Shown here in pieces: positions 22,649-35,014 of a stretch of DNA of 64,000 bases. This DNA comes from Anisakis pegreffii (lineage: Eukaryota; Nematoda; Chromadorea; Rhabditida; Anisakidae), in NCBI GenBank assembly GCA_035041965.1, contig JAPYMA010000451.1:81392-145391 (forward strand), written 5' to 3'. The notes below the pieces were generated by a model. It was not told the origin of the DNA, ran no database searches, and worked only from the letters and a program-made list of their open reading frames with translations. Position numbers and translations under genes: made by a program. Every line of letters begins with the position of its first letter. The stretch's first letter is position 1.

Positions 22649-25600
22649 ATGGGATGTTTAATATGTGCCATTCTGTGGATCCTCTACTTTGTTCTCGTGT
22701 TTTCTGCACCTATATTGTTGCTTACTCTGATTTTCAGGTTAATCTTTTTATAATCCTTCCACTTATTTAGGAATCAATGAAGTACACTTGCAACATCAGT
22801 TTATATATTCAAAGGATGTTCCATGCCACCGGCCATATATAAATATATATTAGTCATCCTATTTGGAGCCTAATGTAAATGCTCGATGAAGCATATAGAT
22901 ATCATTTCTATTACTAAAAGTAACAATCTTATAAAGTAAATATTGCTTTTCTGCAACTGCATTTAAGATAATTTGTCGTTCTTAGTTCACAATCATTTGC
23001 ATTCTCTTATTGTCGGTTATTTTCGAATATTTAGCAGTCAATTCCTAGGAATTTTCAAGAACCTGGTGGGGCTTTGTTGTTGTTTGTGTGATATTCAATG
23101 AGGTTGTTTTAGGACTCGTTCACGAAGACAAAAGGGAACGGTTGCATTTTTCCATCCGTACTGTAATGCTGGAGGTGGTGGTGAACGTGTCTTGTGGTGT
23201 GCTATCAATTCAATGCAAAAGGAGTACGTTATTCTTCCATTGGTATAATTTTTCAGTGATTCCTTGTTCCGCCGAATGCATGCCGATGGTTTGACGACTT
23301 ATATCAATCTGTTATTTCCACGTCATCTTTCACGAACCAATATATAAATCAAATTTCGAAATAGTTAGTCGTGTTAATGGAGATGTATGCCCGAAACTGT
23401 GGTCGATCAAAAAAGCATTCCATATAATTCTCAACGTTATTCTTCCAGTGGTTTTCTGGCTTCATCGAATAAGTTTTAGTAAATGAATGAAATTGTCATT
23501 GTCAGTCATTACTTACTTCTGGATTGTAATTGATATTTAATCGATGGAAAAAATCGATTCATCGACGCATTTATGCTTGTTACGAAAAATTTTGCAATTT
23601 TTACGATGTGGATAATTTGAAAGGTTAAAAAAAGTATCTCATCGGGCCCTTACATGGGCACGCTTCATTTTGTGTTCCGCATTGCATTATGAGAGATATA
23701 TATGCTTTTATGTGCATTTGGGGATTTGCGTCTGTGGTAATATGATTAATTCGTCTCAAATCGTGCATCGCATCTCTCAGATTTTTCAGTGCGTATCCGT
23801 CTATCTCAGATATATTTCGTAACCTTTCATAATCCGATTATTTCATCTTTCTATCCATCTTACCAGGGATATATATCTGGAGATTTTCACGATATTTTTC
23901 GAATCATGCTTCCAGTACTGCATTGAACTAATAGTGAATTTCTTCAATTCGATTCCCAGTGTCATTAGGAATATAATTTCCAAAATTTTCATACTTTCTT
24001 TGAATGATCTCGTTTCACATCTTGTTGTTGTCATGATGCTTGAACAGCTCTTCACATTATCATTTTTAGCCATGGCATTCGTGTTCTAAGTCGATTTTCA
24101 AATATTTGTAGAGACAAATATCGATTTTTTTTCCACAAATGTCATTCTCTCATTGCTGGTTAATTAGTTCAGAATTCCATTCAGCTTGTATCCAGAGAAT
24201 GCTGAATATTTGTATCATGTGGCTAATGAATCTCGTTTAAGATCTAAATTATTTCTGACGTTTTGTAGATTCAAGTAGAAAGTATCAGCAGATAGTATGA
24301 GCGAAGCGTCTAGAAATACGGATATGACCAATGCGATTCGTTTTTCGATTATCTTCGTGTCGTTTTCATAATTATTTTTTGTTCTGTGATCAGTCATATA
24401 GAAACTGATAGTTTATATATTTACCAAAAATTGTTTCCCCGAATGATCTTTTCGATTCAATATTCCCGTCGATGAGCATTTCTTTTTAACAACATTATTG
24501 TTTCTATCACTCTGCTCTCATCGTATTTCTATTCACAGAAAAAGCGAAGGTGAATGAATGCTGAACTTGATGAAACGTTTTCATTACTGATAAAAAACTT
24601 AAGTCGTATCGTTATTTCGATTTTCAGTGGCCATTTATTAATACATTGCGCATTCAATTGGTGTGCTTTATACGTCGAAACATTGTCACATTTTAAGTGC
24701 GTCAATGTGTGACACAAGAGCCTTTTCACCACGTCTCTCATCTTCACACTGCATCTGATTCCCCTCGTATTTATCTTCTTCTGCTATGTACCACTAGGTT
24801 CAGTTATGTATTAGTTCCTTAGACAGATTGGCTGTGTTCGTTTGTTAAAAAATCTCTTGATGTGATTGGTAAATTTTGAATGAATTTCGATTTGCATAAG
24901 CTCAAGCAGCAATTCTCAGCAATATTTTATCGCCACATTTGTTTTCTAGATACGCCAGCAAGAATCTACGTTATGTGGTTTATACGGGGGATATTGATGC
25001 AACTCCGAAAGAGATACTTTCAAGGGCGAGAGATCGATTTGGTATTGCGGTTGATGAGACGAAGCTAGACTTTGTTTACTTGAAGTGAGTTGCACTCAAC
25101 ATACTCTTCTCATCTACGGCGACACATCTTTGAATTGCGTTTAGTTATTGTTGAATTCATTCGTAGTTCAACGTCAAACGAAAGGTCGTCGGTAGTTGCA
25201 CTCATTCTTTTGATTGCTTTACGCTTCAGTGGTAACTATTGAACGGTTGAACAGATGGCTGAAGAGCGAATGAGCGTGTTTATCATCACCGGAATTATGA
25301 ATATCATATGATTTAATTTTATTTGTTCCATGATATAATTCCATAAAATCATGGACAAAAACTGAAATCATTTGCATAAATATACTTCTAATCGCTCAAG
25401 CGGATCCAATTTCGGTATGTTTTCTGAATATTCACTTCATAATTGTTGTTGATCTTTCAGAACGCGATCATGGTTAGAAGCCAAAAACTATCCTCACTTC
25501 ACACTTGCGTTGCAGACGCTGGCTGGATTATTAGTTGGTATTGAGGCGTTGTGTGCACTGAATCCTGAAGTTTTTATAGACACGATGGGCTATCCTTTAA

Positions 25601-28600
25601 CGCTACCTTTGTTCAGGTTGTTCGCACTTCTTTTCTACTATTTTGTTGTTTGCCTTTTCTTTTTCCGTCTCAATTCAGTTTTGGTGACAGTTATCACAAA
25701 AATGCAATAGAACAATAGTGGTAATATTTTAAGGTGGTTAGCAGGGTCACAAGTAGCATGCTATGTTCATTATCCAACAATCTCGACAGGTTAATTATAT
25801 CATCAATTTGAATTAACTGAAAACTTAACAGCCACTATGATTGCGAATTGTTGTGTGAAAGTGGTGTCGAGTATAACTTCAATGAAGATTGATTATTGAC
25901 TGTAAGTTCCACGGATTTTGAGAAGAGTAGAGATTTCCAGTAGTTTGATTGTATTCGTGGAAAGAAGAAATCCAGCTGACCACTCTTGATGTAGGAAATA
26001 CTTTGATTGACTGTTGTGCCATATCTAAAATCCAAATGAGTTAAAAATTCGTAAGAAGTGGAAAGTTAAAGTAGCCGAGGCATCATAATAAATTCGTAGG
26101 AAAGGAAGAGATGCTGCATGAAGTACTGTTCATTCGTCAGTCATTTATATATTCGGATCTTGAATTTATATCTATTTATTTTAACGGTTGCATTGTAGCA
26201 GCGATGAATAAATTCAAACAATGAATTTATCACCTTATTATCAGAGTTACGCCTAAATATCAATACATTAGGATTTTGATGACAATACACTTTTTAAGAT
26301 ATGATCAAACGAGTGGAATCGAGAGAGCCAACGTATAATAATGCTGATTGGATTGCGGCTAGTGGCTTATTGAGTGTATGTAAAATTGTATATTATCGCA
26401 TATTTGCGTTCTTTTATCGTTTGTGTGGAATGTGCTCACAAGTTGTTATGGTCAATGGAAGGTACTCATCCGTCTAATATTTTCATTGTACTTTCATTTC
26501 GTAGAAAAGTTTTTTTTATGATCGCTGTCCTTGATGATCAGTGAGTTGTGTGATTGTCTTTTAAATTTTCAGTTGGACAAGAAACCACATATTAGATTTA
26601 TGGAAAGTGCCAGATCGAACGTTTGTCGTATATCCACCGTGCAATATTGATACATTCTTGGGGTAATGGTCACAGTTTTTAACTCATGCTGAAGTGTTGC
26701 TTTGATTTTGAATAATGATGTGAGGAGTCACACTGATGGAAGTTGGCGATAAAGCATTGGGCAGTTCAAAAATGTTTGAAACTATTCTCTGAAACCAATG
26801 TGTGATTGTTTATGTTGAACAAGTTGAGTGGTTGCTGTTGAGAGAGTTTTAATTTAAAAGAACTTTCATGCAGAAAATTTTTCTTGTTTGCAGAAATGTC
26901 ATCATTTACAGATTGAAATGTGATGATGCCGAGAAGTTACTGAATGAAAAAAAGCATCTTCAATTGCTGTCAGTTGGTCAAATTCGTCCTGAGAAGGATC
27001 ATCGCCTACAAATTTGCACTCTGTCTGAACTCAAAAAAACGCTCAACTCTGATGAAGCTAGTTATTCGGTATGATTTCGAAGAACTTAAAATGTTGTTCC
27101 TTTGTTCTTAAAGATTTAGCGTCGGAATAAAATGAAAAGTCGTATTGTTCCATTTTAAGCAACTATGCATAGAACAATTAATCACATGGAAAGGAACTGG
27201 TCGTTTGTCGATTAATCAAATTTCAAGATTATTAGTTGGTTTTCTCCAGGTTCGTTTGGTAATTTGTGGAGGATGCAGAAACGAGGAGGATTTGGAACGT
27301 GTCAAAAATCTACAGAAATATTGCAAAGATTTACAGCTTGATGAGAATGATATCGAGTGGGCGTTGAATATTCCAATTGATGAACTTTGTTCTAAGATGA
27401 AGGTTGTTTATTGAGCATTCATCAGTTATGCAGCACCAATCCACTCTACTTCATCATGAAAGATTGATTCGATTCGTTGAAATCAGAGATAATCTGAAAG
27501 TGGTTCCGTAAAGGATTGAAATGATTTGTTTCACTGATGCAGAGATGAAAGCATCTCGTATTCCATTGAGTCAGTGTCACGATTACCTTACCATTAGTAC
27601 AGCTAATTAAAGTAATTTTAAGTTTTTGAATTAGCGTACTAGTTGGCACAATCAATTTTTGCTCTATAAAGTCAAATCGAAGACGAATAGTAAATAATAA
27701 ATGATAGCTTAGCAGGAGGTTGAACGAATGAATATGCCACTTAAAATGGATGTAAGTCGTCGCGGCAAACATTATCATTTTTAGTTGATTGTGTTCATTT
27801 TATAAATTTGTTAGTTGTGCTTAGTGGGTCGGTCAAGTTGGACCCACAGATTTTGAATGTTATACAAAAATTCGGAAGATGCGTTTCAATAATTGTTCTT
27901 TTTTTCTTCATTCTTTTCGCAACATATAAACAAGGAGTTTGAGAATTTGTTCCGTCTTTTTTTCAATAATAATGTCCTTTTTGCCATCAATTATCGTTTC
28001 CTTATTACAAAAATGAAATTTTTTTTCCTTAAAAAATTTCTTTCCTTAAACATTATCGTTTCCTTAAAAATTTTTAAAAATTGAAACGCATCTTTCGAAT
28101 TCTTGTACGAAATTCAAAACTTGTGGGTCCAACTTGACCCACTAAGCACAACTAACAAATTTAAAAAATGAACACAATTGCAATGCGTTTCACGCGAGCA
28201 TGATGATTTGACTGAAATTAGCGTTTTAAGCAATCGCTAATTGGACTGCATACAATGCGAAATGAACATTTTGGTATATCGGTTGTTGAGGGCGTCGCAG
28301 CTGGTCAAATAATGATTGCGCATGATTCGGGTGTGTTCATTTTGAACGTGTTTGAAAACTTGTGATTCAAGTGATGACAATGAGAGAGAGCATAATATCG
28401 CGATAAATTACATTTGGAGTTAGTTTCATGATACACATTCGTGCTTGTCTTCACCGAGATGTGGCACACTTGTCTTGTCCTGTGTCCCTGGAGGACTGAG
28501 CTGAAAAATCGGTCTCACTGCTGCTGACCGTACTATCCAGACGAATAGATGGTTCTGTCACACCGGGCTGGCGTATCTGTTAAATAGTAATGTTCTTCCG

Positions 28601-29133
28601 GTATCAGCTTTGCCCGAACCTAAGTCTGGGTTAATTCATTGCGATATTATGTTCTGTTTATCCTTGTCACATAGTCCACAAGGAAAGTCTTCTTATGAAA
28701 GGCAGTTTATCAATTCAACAAATTTCTTCGTATAAAAGTACCTCTGTATCTTATAGGTGGTCCAAAAATGGATATATTAAACGCAACAATTCCAGATGAA
28801 AATCATCGAATTGGATTTCTCGCCAGTAGCGTATCAGGTCATTTTCTTTGCGGTGCAATTTTTTGTTTTTAATTTCTCATCTATCAAACGAGTCATTCTT
28901 TGATTTCTTTTCATCTTATGTATGATTAAAAATGAGTTCATTTAGTGTCGTTACTCATATCCTGATTATTTATTATCGTTTTAGGTTACGTGGACTGTAT
29001 TTTGAAAATTATACGTATGTCAGAGGAAGAACGCAATAAAATTCGTGAGAATGGTAAAAATGTAATCGATAGATTCAGAGATTCGAATTTTGCTCTGAAA
29101 TGGAATAACGCTGTATCAAAATTGTTGTTTTAA
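22649..29133 (+). CDS. alg-11: GDP-Man:Man3GlcNAc2-PP-dolichol alpha-1,2-mannosyltransferase ALG11
   Basis: ALG11 adds the fourth and fifth mannoses to the dolichol-linked N-glycan precursor on the cytosolic face of the ER. Twelve in-phase exons: 22649-22737, 23113-23223, 24950-25084, 25461-25616, 25734-25789, 26299-26461, 26573-26662, 26894-27068, 27250-27402, 28231-28330, 28757-28837, 28985-29133. They give 485 aa, close to the usual ~490. Residues 4-30 are one membrane anchor. Then come the ALG11 motif [15 protein letters not shown] (44-58), [33 protein letters not shown] and the GT4 EX7E motif EHFGISVVE (388-396), followed by SGGPKMDIL. Residue 386 is Arg where the family has Trp (MWNEHFG). 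Start: a TTTTTCAG acceptor (ends 22636) just upstream suits cis or SL trans-splicing; an in-frame ATG at 22625 is the alternative. An AATAAA lies at 29605-29610. Introns 9 and 10 each carry an inverted-repeat element. Confidence 0.97.
27788..28178. mobile_element. Foldback MITE of ~391 bp in alg-11 intron 9
   Basis: Terminal inverted repeats of roughly 100 bp start ATTGTGTTCATTTT and end with the complement. They share TTGTTAGTTGTGCTTAGTGG, GTTGGACCCACA and GATGCGTTTCAAT. The left arm carries a four-base duplication (GGTC) absent from the right. The unique centre is T/A-rich and encodes nothing. The arms have diverged only slightly, so insertion or last homogenisation was fairly recent. No target duplication is certain. 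Confidence 0.85.
28391..28651. mobile_element. MITE-like element of 261 bp in alg-11 intron 10
   Basis: The 20-bp terminal repeat CATAATATCGCGATAAATTA on the left matches the complement of the right end at 18 of 20 positions. The interior is richer in GC than the host intron and has no reading frame. Family unknown. Confidence 0.7.
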
Positions 29134-30726
29134 TTTGTTGCAATTTGATTCGGGAATTCATTATAATTTAGGTGATTCATTCATGCGGTGTATTTACGTA
29201 TTATATATTTTGATGGTTTTTTATTGTTAATGATTTTATCAAATGACTAATGGCTGAGCGAACCTCATCTCAGTGATATTCAATGCTCTCTCAAACGAAT
29301 GTAAACGATTTACGTTTCGGACTTTCACTATTTCATTGTAGTTGAAACAGATAGTAGAAATGTGAAAAATATTAAGGAAGCCTTTCATTAATCATATAAA
29401 TCGAGAGAGATATTGTGATTTGTGTAACGATATTTTTGATGACAATTCTGGTCAGAAGTGAATAATTTGACAGTTTATTCGGAAGTTGATCGAATTCAGC
29501 TTCGATTGCAGTATTTGTTATATTAGATTTCATTTTTGTTGTTAAATTTTTTATTTGTTTTTTTGTTCATTTTTGTCATTACGACTCATGTACTAAAATA
29601 ATGAAATAAAGTGATTATTACTACGTAACTTAGAGGAGGTTGTGATCAGATTGATTCATGTTCGATTGCTATGAAAGGGTGTGCAATCAATCACCTTTTA
29701 CCTTCATTATTTGCGTTGTTATTTGATGTTGAACGGGTGGGAAGAGTGTGATGTTATACGTAAATTATGTTTGATGTTCGTTCGTGTTTGGTGACGCTTT
29801 TATTCGGTTGCGATTCGCGTGCTATTGGAATGGGACGGACTGTTGAACGTTGTGACGTTTGGAAATTTGAACATTTCAAAAATAACGATAGCTGAATTCT
29901 GAGTGGCGCAGTAATCCACTTTCCTCTTTCATATCAATCACTTTGCAGTGTTGTTTCGTTTGCGTATTTGTTCATTATATGTTAAGCGGCAGGCATCACT
30001 TTTGCTGAACGTTGTTATCATATCATCGCGCGCTGTTCTTGTTCTCTTTACCCAAACGAATCGTCAAAGAAAACACGATTGAATGGTGCTCCTAACCATT
30101 CTATGTCTGCGTGTTATCAATCGTTTGGTTGCGATTATGTTTTAGTTTCTTTGTTTTTCGAGTTTTTTTTTTTTTGAAAAGCAGTATAATTCCAAATTAA
30201 TTCATTTGCTGTTATACTTTTGGTGATCTGCATTCAATTAGGTTTTTTTCACATGGAAAGATAATATGAAATTGTTGTTTTTGATGTGGTTTATCTGAAG
30301 TGATCCCGCTTCGTAATTTTCACGTTTTTCGTGAACGACTAACTGTCCTCAGTTGGACTTCTGATGGGAAGAGTTGATATCTTAACTAAACGAAGTGATA
30401 TAGTTATTTCTCACAAATGTCTCAGCTTCCGATTTTGAGGGTCTTTAAGGTACAGTTACAGGATATCAGTCATTTTTGCTAAGTTTTCAATTGATGGCAT
30501 TGTTTCGTTGATCCAATGCCATCAACTCATTGTCACGATGTACATCTTGAACGAAGAATTTCTGTATCTTATTGCATGATTCGTAAAGATGATATTTTTA
30601 TCAACAATGGGTAAATTTCAATGGGAAGACGATGTAAGTGGGTAAATTCTTCGATTAGACAAGGAATTCAATTATCTTATTAATAACTCTTAACAACTTT
30701 GACTGTTGGCCGCAGCAGTCGTCATC
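29134..30726. other. Downstream of alg-11; no gene seen
   Basis: It holds the likely alg-11 polyadenylation signal at 29605-29610, T-rich runs near 30160, and nothing else that I can support. Confidence 0.5.
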
Positions 30727-31475
30727 CTAATTGCCGCAATTCATTGTTGGTTCTACTTTATTGCCCATAATTGCTTCTGCATAAAATGATTTGTAATTCT
30801 CAATATCCCTAACATTTGCTACTGCCAGCCTCGTTAGAACTGGTTTCATATCTTTATTAATTTGGGCCTTGATCAGGTAGATTTTCATTTGTATTTCATT
30901 ATCTAGTTTTTTTGAAAGGCGGATGGATTCCATTTGAACCAGACTCGGCATTTCCAATGAACTCCGAAAAGATTTCGCAGATTTTCGATTGTTTTTCGAA
31001 GCTAACTCAGCAGCGCAGTTACGAGTCTGGGAGGAAGATTTGAGGTTGAGGATTGGCGGACTAATTTCACAGAATAGCGTTTTAGTGGAGCCTTTTAGAT
31101 AATGAAATTTTTTTCAACAAGTGGCACTTTTAGCGAAAGCTTTCCGCTGGTGGCGGATCATTTTTAACGAGAAGAATGTATGTTTTTTAACGAATTAGCG
31201 ATTAGCGGAAGTGCTTTTTCCAGTAACGAGCCAGCCCATCGTTGATATGAAATGGTCATGTTGTATGGTCTTACGTAGTCTTTGTTCTGTTTGCGTGTGA
31301 ATTTATGTGTATATCTGGATGACGTATCGCGTTGAGTATTTTCAGTGTTTGTGAAAATTGCAGTGGTATTGATAAGATTACGTTTGCGACTTTTATAGAC
31401 AACATTAAAGAGCTCATAAATGTACGAACGATTCATTAATGATCCATCATACCTTATTGAACTATCAATCGCCAT
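30727..31475 (-). CDS. Unrecognised two-exon protein, ~205 aa
   Basis: Exon 1 (31475-31192) starts with an ATG: MAIDSSIRYDGSLMNRSYIY, then ELFNVVYKSRKRNL, and ends near LLEKALPLIANS at a TC|GTTAAA donor. Exon 2 (31060-30727) follows a GAAATTAG acceptor in matching phase and stays open for 110 codons: SPPILNLKSSSQTRNCAAEL, ASKNNRKSAKSFRSSLEMPS, then LSKKLDNEIQMKIYLIKAQI, DIENYKSFYAEAIMG, to a stop. The product is basic, has no membrane segment or signal peptide, and exon 2 has a helical stretch (about residues 140-185) that might form a coiled coil. I do not recognise the family. The gene would be convergent with alg-11. A long open frame with fitting splice phase supports it; lack of homology keeps confidence moderate. 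Confidence 0.45.
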
Positions 31476-34400
31476 ATTCCTATCTCAAATTCAATTAACG
31501 AGGCATGCTTTATGCCATTTTTGTTATGCATTATTACGGAAATTTCAATTTTAAATTGTTTACATGCGAAAGCGTCGGAAATCGTTTGTAAAGAATGCTG
31601 AAATATTTTATTGGAACAATCAAATATTGAATTTCTTCTTCTTGTTTTTACAATTGCATGGAAACAAATGACGCGTTACGACTCGACTGCATAATGCGAT
31701 AGTATTTGTGCTCTCGCTTTAAGGAATTCTCCTCATGTTTTCTGTATTGATCGAAACTTCATGTTGACTAGATAAGCTCAACAGAATAAAGCAAACTTCT
31801 TGTTGTTGTTTTGAAAGTGTTTTAAAAGCCTTTTGTTTACTAACAAAACTTTGCTTGATTGTTTCAACACTGAATCAACACTGAAACACTGAAACAACAC
31901 TATTCTCCATCGTTCCACCCATTCACTTACTATTGCTACTGCTAGCTATTACCATTACTGCACATTTGCCTTACTACTATAGTATCATTAGTTGTGAAAA
32001 TGATGCTGTGTGCACTTGTGCGTTATTTGTTCCGCTTTTTGCTAATGGCATTTTGCGTGGGTGCATTGTAAATAGGAGTAATGTTATATAAACGATCATC
32101 ATCATGCTACATTTTTTAGGCTTCAAGCTTAATCGTATTCTGTTGAATGAAACGTCATCTACTGTGCACTTCATTAGTCCTCATTTCTAGTCTTATTGAT
32201 CATTCAAGTAATTGGCATCGAATAGGTTGTTGTGCAGTTGCTGCTGTGTTACGTGTTGTTAAGAGATGCTTTGTGAAAGGTCGAAATTGTGGTCAGATTA
32301 TGTGTGATTAGAAGTGTGACTGTTTGTATGATACACTCTGCGATATTAATCACTTAATTAGTGTATGCATATTTGTATTCATTACAACTATTTTTTCAAA
32401 TTTTTGGAATTTGATGAACAAATTAACTTCTAATTGCATTTTGTTCCGATATCAACCAAGAAATGTTTAAGAGTTTCCATGTGTTGGCTCTCAAACTTGC
32501 TTATCAATTCAAGCATCTTTAACGTTCACGTGAAATCGTTTTGAAGAACTTATCGAAGCACTGGAGTGTTGAATGTTATTTCTTAAGCGCAGATTGTTCA
32601 ATTCTCCAGAAAATCGTTTAGTAGCCCAGTCGTTCTAGTTTGTTGTGCTGTGTATAATTTGAAAACTTGTTTATTTACTTGACGACAGCGGCGTAGTCAA
32701 ATGTTTTCCTGAGAAGGGCACAAAATGATCTGGTTCTAAAAAATGTTGGGATTTCAGGGTGGGGTTCTCTACGTTTATTTTTCTTCCTTACCTTTCTACA
32801 TTCTCTCCCTCCTCTATCCCCCGTTTCCTTCCATCCCCCCCCCACACTCTCACCTCCACCCCCACCTCTCCTCTTTTCATCTTCTTTTTCTCGTTTCTTC
32901 TAATGTTCAGGGAGGAGGGGGCTGCGATCTTTCGTTATCTACGCCTATGCTTGACTATAATTGAACGTATATCTGTGTTTGTTTGCGCTGCCCTTCCTGA
33001 GCAGACGAATTTTGTGCGTAGGCGTACAGCAATTACATAAGTGGAATTACATAGGAAGTGAAGCCAGAGCATGCAGCAGTTGATAGGAAAATGCTGGATT
33101 GTGTTTGGTATGTGGATATTTTGAGAATAATGTGTGTTGCTGTGATTCAGTAATCATATCGCTTCACATTTCATGCAGTCAGCTTTGGTCGAACCTCGGT
33201 GACTCTTTATGAAAGTTCGCTTAGAATTATTTATGAGGATGTTGGTTCGTTTACATAATTCATTCATCCTTTTTACTGATTCTCTTCTCGTCGAAATTTG
33301 CCATTATTCGCCGATGTGTAATATTAATTCGCAAAGCGATTCAGTTCGCCTCGAAACTGATACTCTCAATTATGAAATTTACCATTTAGCGGTTGTGCTT
33401 GAACGATGCTTCAAATACATCCAGATTTCTCCAGAAAGCTTTTGTGATATCATAGGTTTATTAGATCACTAGTGCCTCCTGTTTTTTTTTCTTAAATCCA
33501 CTTATCATCATTCTCAAGTAATCTCAACAAAAGCAGTTATGCTTAAAATGTGTCTCTTCTGAAGGGAATCAATACGTGTTCAGTTCTTTTTCGTCCATTT
33601 GATTGAATAGGATATCACCTTTTTGAAGTGGCAGTTTCCGAGTTTGTGGTGCATTCCTTTTATTGTAAATTTCATCATTCATGGGCACCTTGCTATTGCT
33701 GAGTTTATTCTACACAACCGAAGTTATTGGCATTCAATTATGTGACAGTCATTAAACGTCGTTTTATTCTTCAATATTGACCACTATTTTGTTAATCGTT
33801 GGATATTGGTGGCATCCGAGCACAGTTTCATGTCGGTCGGAGTCCGACGAATTTACCTTTCAATATTGTGACTTTCGGAATTTCGACCGACCTTTGGATT
33901 TTCGACCGAAATTTGTCGGATATTTGCAACTAATCGTCGTCGGATAGCACCACCAACGTTGCAGCGATTCGAATGATCTGTTCTAAAATGACGATAAAGT
34001 GAGATGTACTTATCGCTTTCTTATAATCTGTTCTCTGCAGCTAATCCATTTGATGAGGTTATTTTTGATAGTTGTTTGAATAACTGTTTTCTGTGAATAT
34101 TCAATGATTCACTCTACTGCGAATACCTTTTCAGTATTAAATGAGTACTATACTAGCAAAATATCATATTATATGTATTCACTTCTGTCTGTAATGATTA
34201 CGGATCATTCCAGTTGACTTGTTCACGGAAATTGCTTGACGTATTATGCGTTTTTTCGCGCATTGTCAGTTAAAGATGTACTCAGTGATTAATGTGAGTC
34301 ATGAACGTGCGATTTGAGTGTTGATGTGAGCATGTGATATCATACTATCAATATGTCTCATTCGTACACAGTTCCTGTGCAGGGAAGACTTATAATGATA

Positions 34401-35014
34401 GTAGTGGTAGTTGAAATGATATAATGATAGTAATAGTATGGATTGCACTAGAAACTGCGACTTATCTGGATAGTATCCGTTTAAAGTGAATTCAAACATT
34501 TCATTTGTGTTCGTCGGCAAAGTGCGATTGATATATGTGGTAATTGCTTGATGTGATTGATTCGTACGTCATTTTGTAGTATTCGCGTGTGTATCCATTC
34601 ACTCATGCTCGTTTGATTGACTTGTTTCCGTTCTTATTTGTTCTGTTTGCCGTGTTCAGTTAATCGTATTTCTTGACAAATTTTGACAGTTGAAACGTGT
34701 CGCTTATTCGACGTTTTCTCGATAATTCAGATCCTCCATTTCAAATTTTTGCGTTTCCATTCACTTTCATTTCAACGAAAATTGTTCAATTCTGATTGAA
34801 GAGCTTGAAAATATGTTCGAATAATTTTTAAAAATGCTATTTCAGCCACTAGAAACGGCGGCCAATACAACTTAACCCGAAGCAGCAGTGATTCATTGCG
34901 AAAGTTTTATGTGTATATAATAAGCAAGTTAATCAAATTGATCATATCATTTACTATACTTAATCTACTCCTCAAAGAAATTGATTTATTGTGCAAGTTT
35001 ATATTTGGTGCATA
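31476..35014. other. Intergenic region between the 31-kb candidate and ykt-6
   Basis: No supported exon. It contains a pyrimidine-rich C/T tract at 32783-32900, which yields long Pro/Ser/Phe frames without meaning, and a short (ATGATAGTAGTAG)-type stretch near 34393-34440. The ykt-6 promoter presumably lies in the last part. Confidence 0.4.

Noticed and set aside
27893..28084. Phe/Lys-rich open frame of 63 codons
   Set aside because: It lies inside the T/A-rich centre and arm of the foldback element and is low complexity.
32743..33040. Pro/Ser/Phe-rich plus-strand frames
   Set aside because: A C/T-rich simple-sequence tract explains them.
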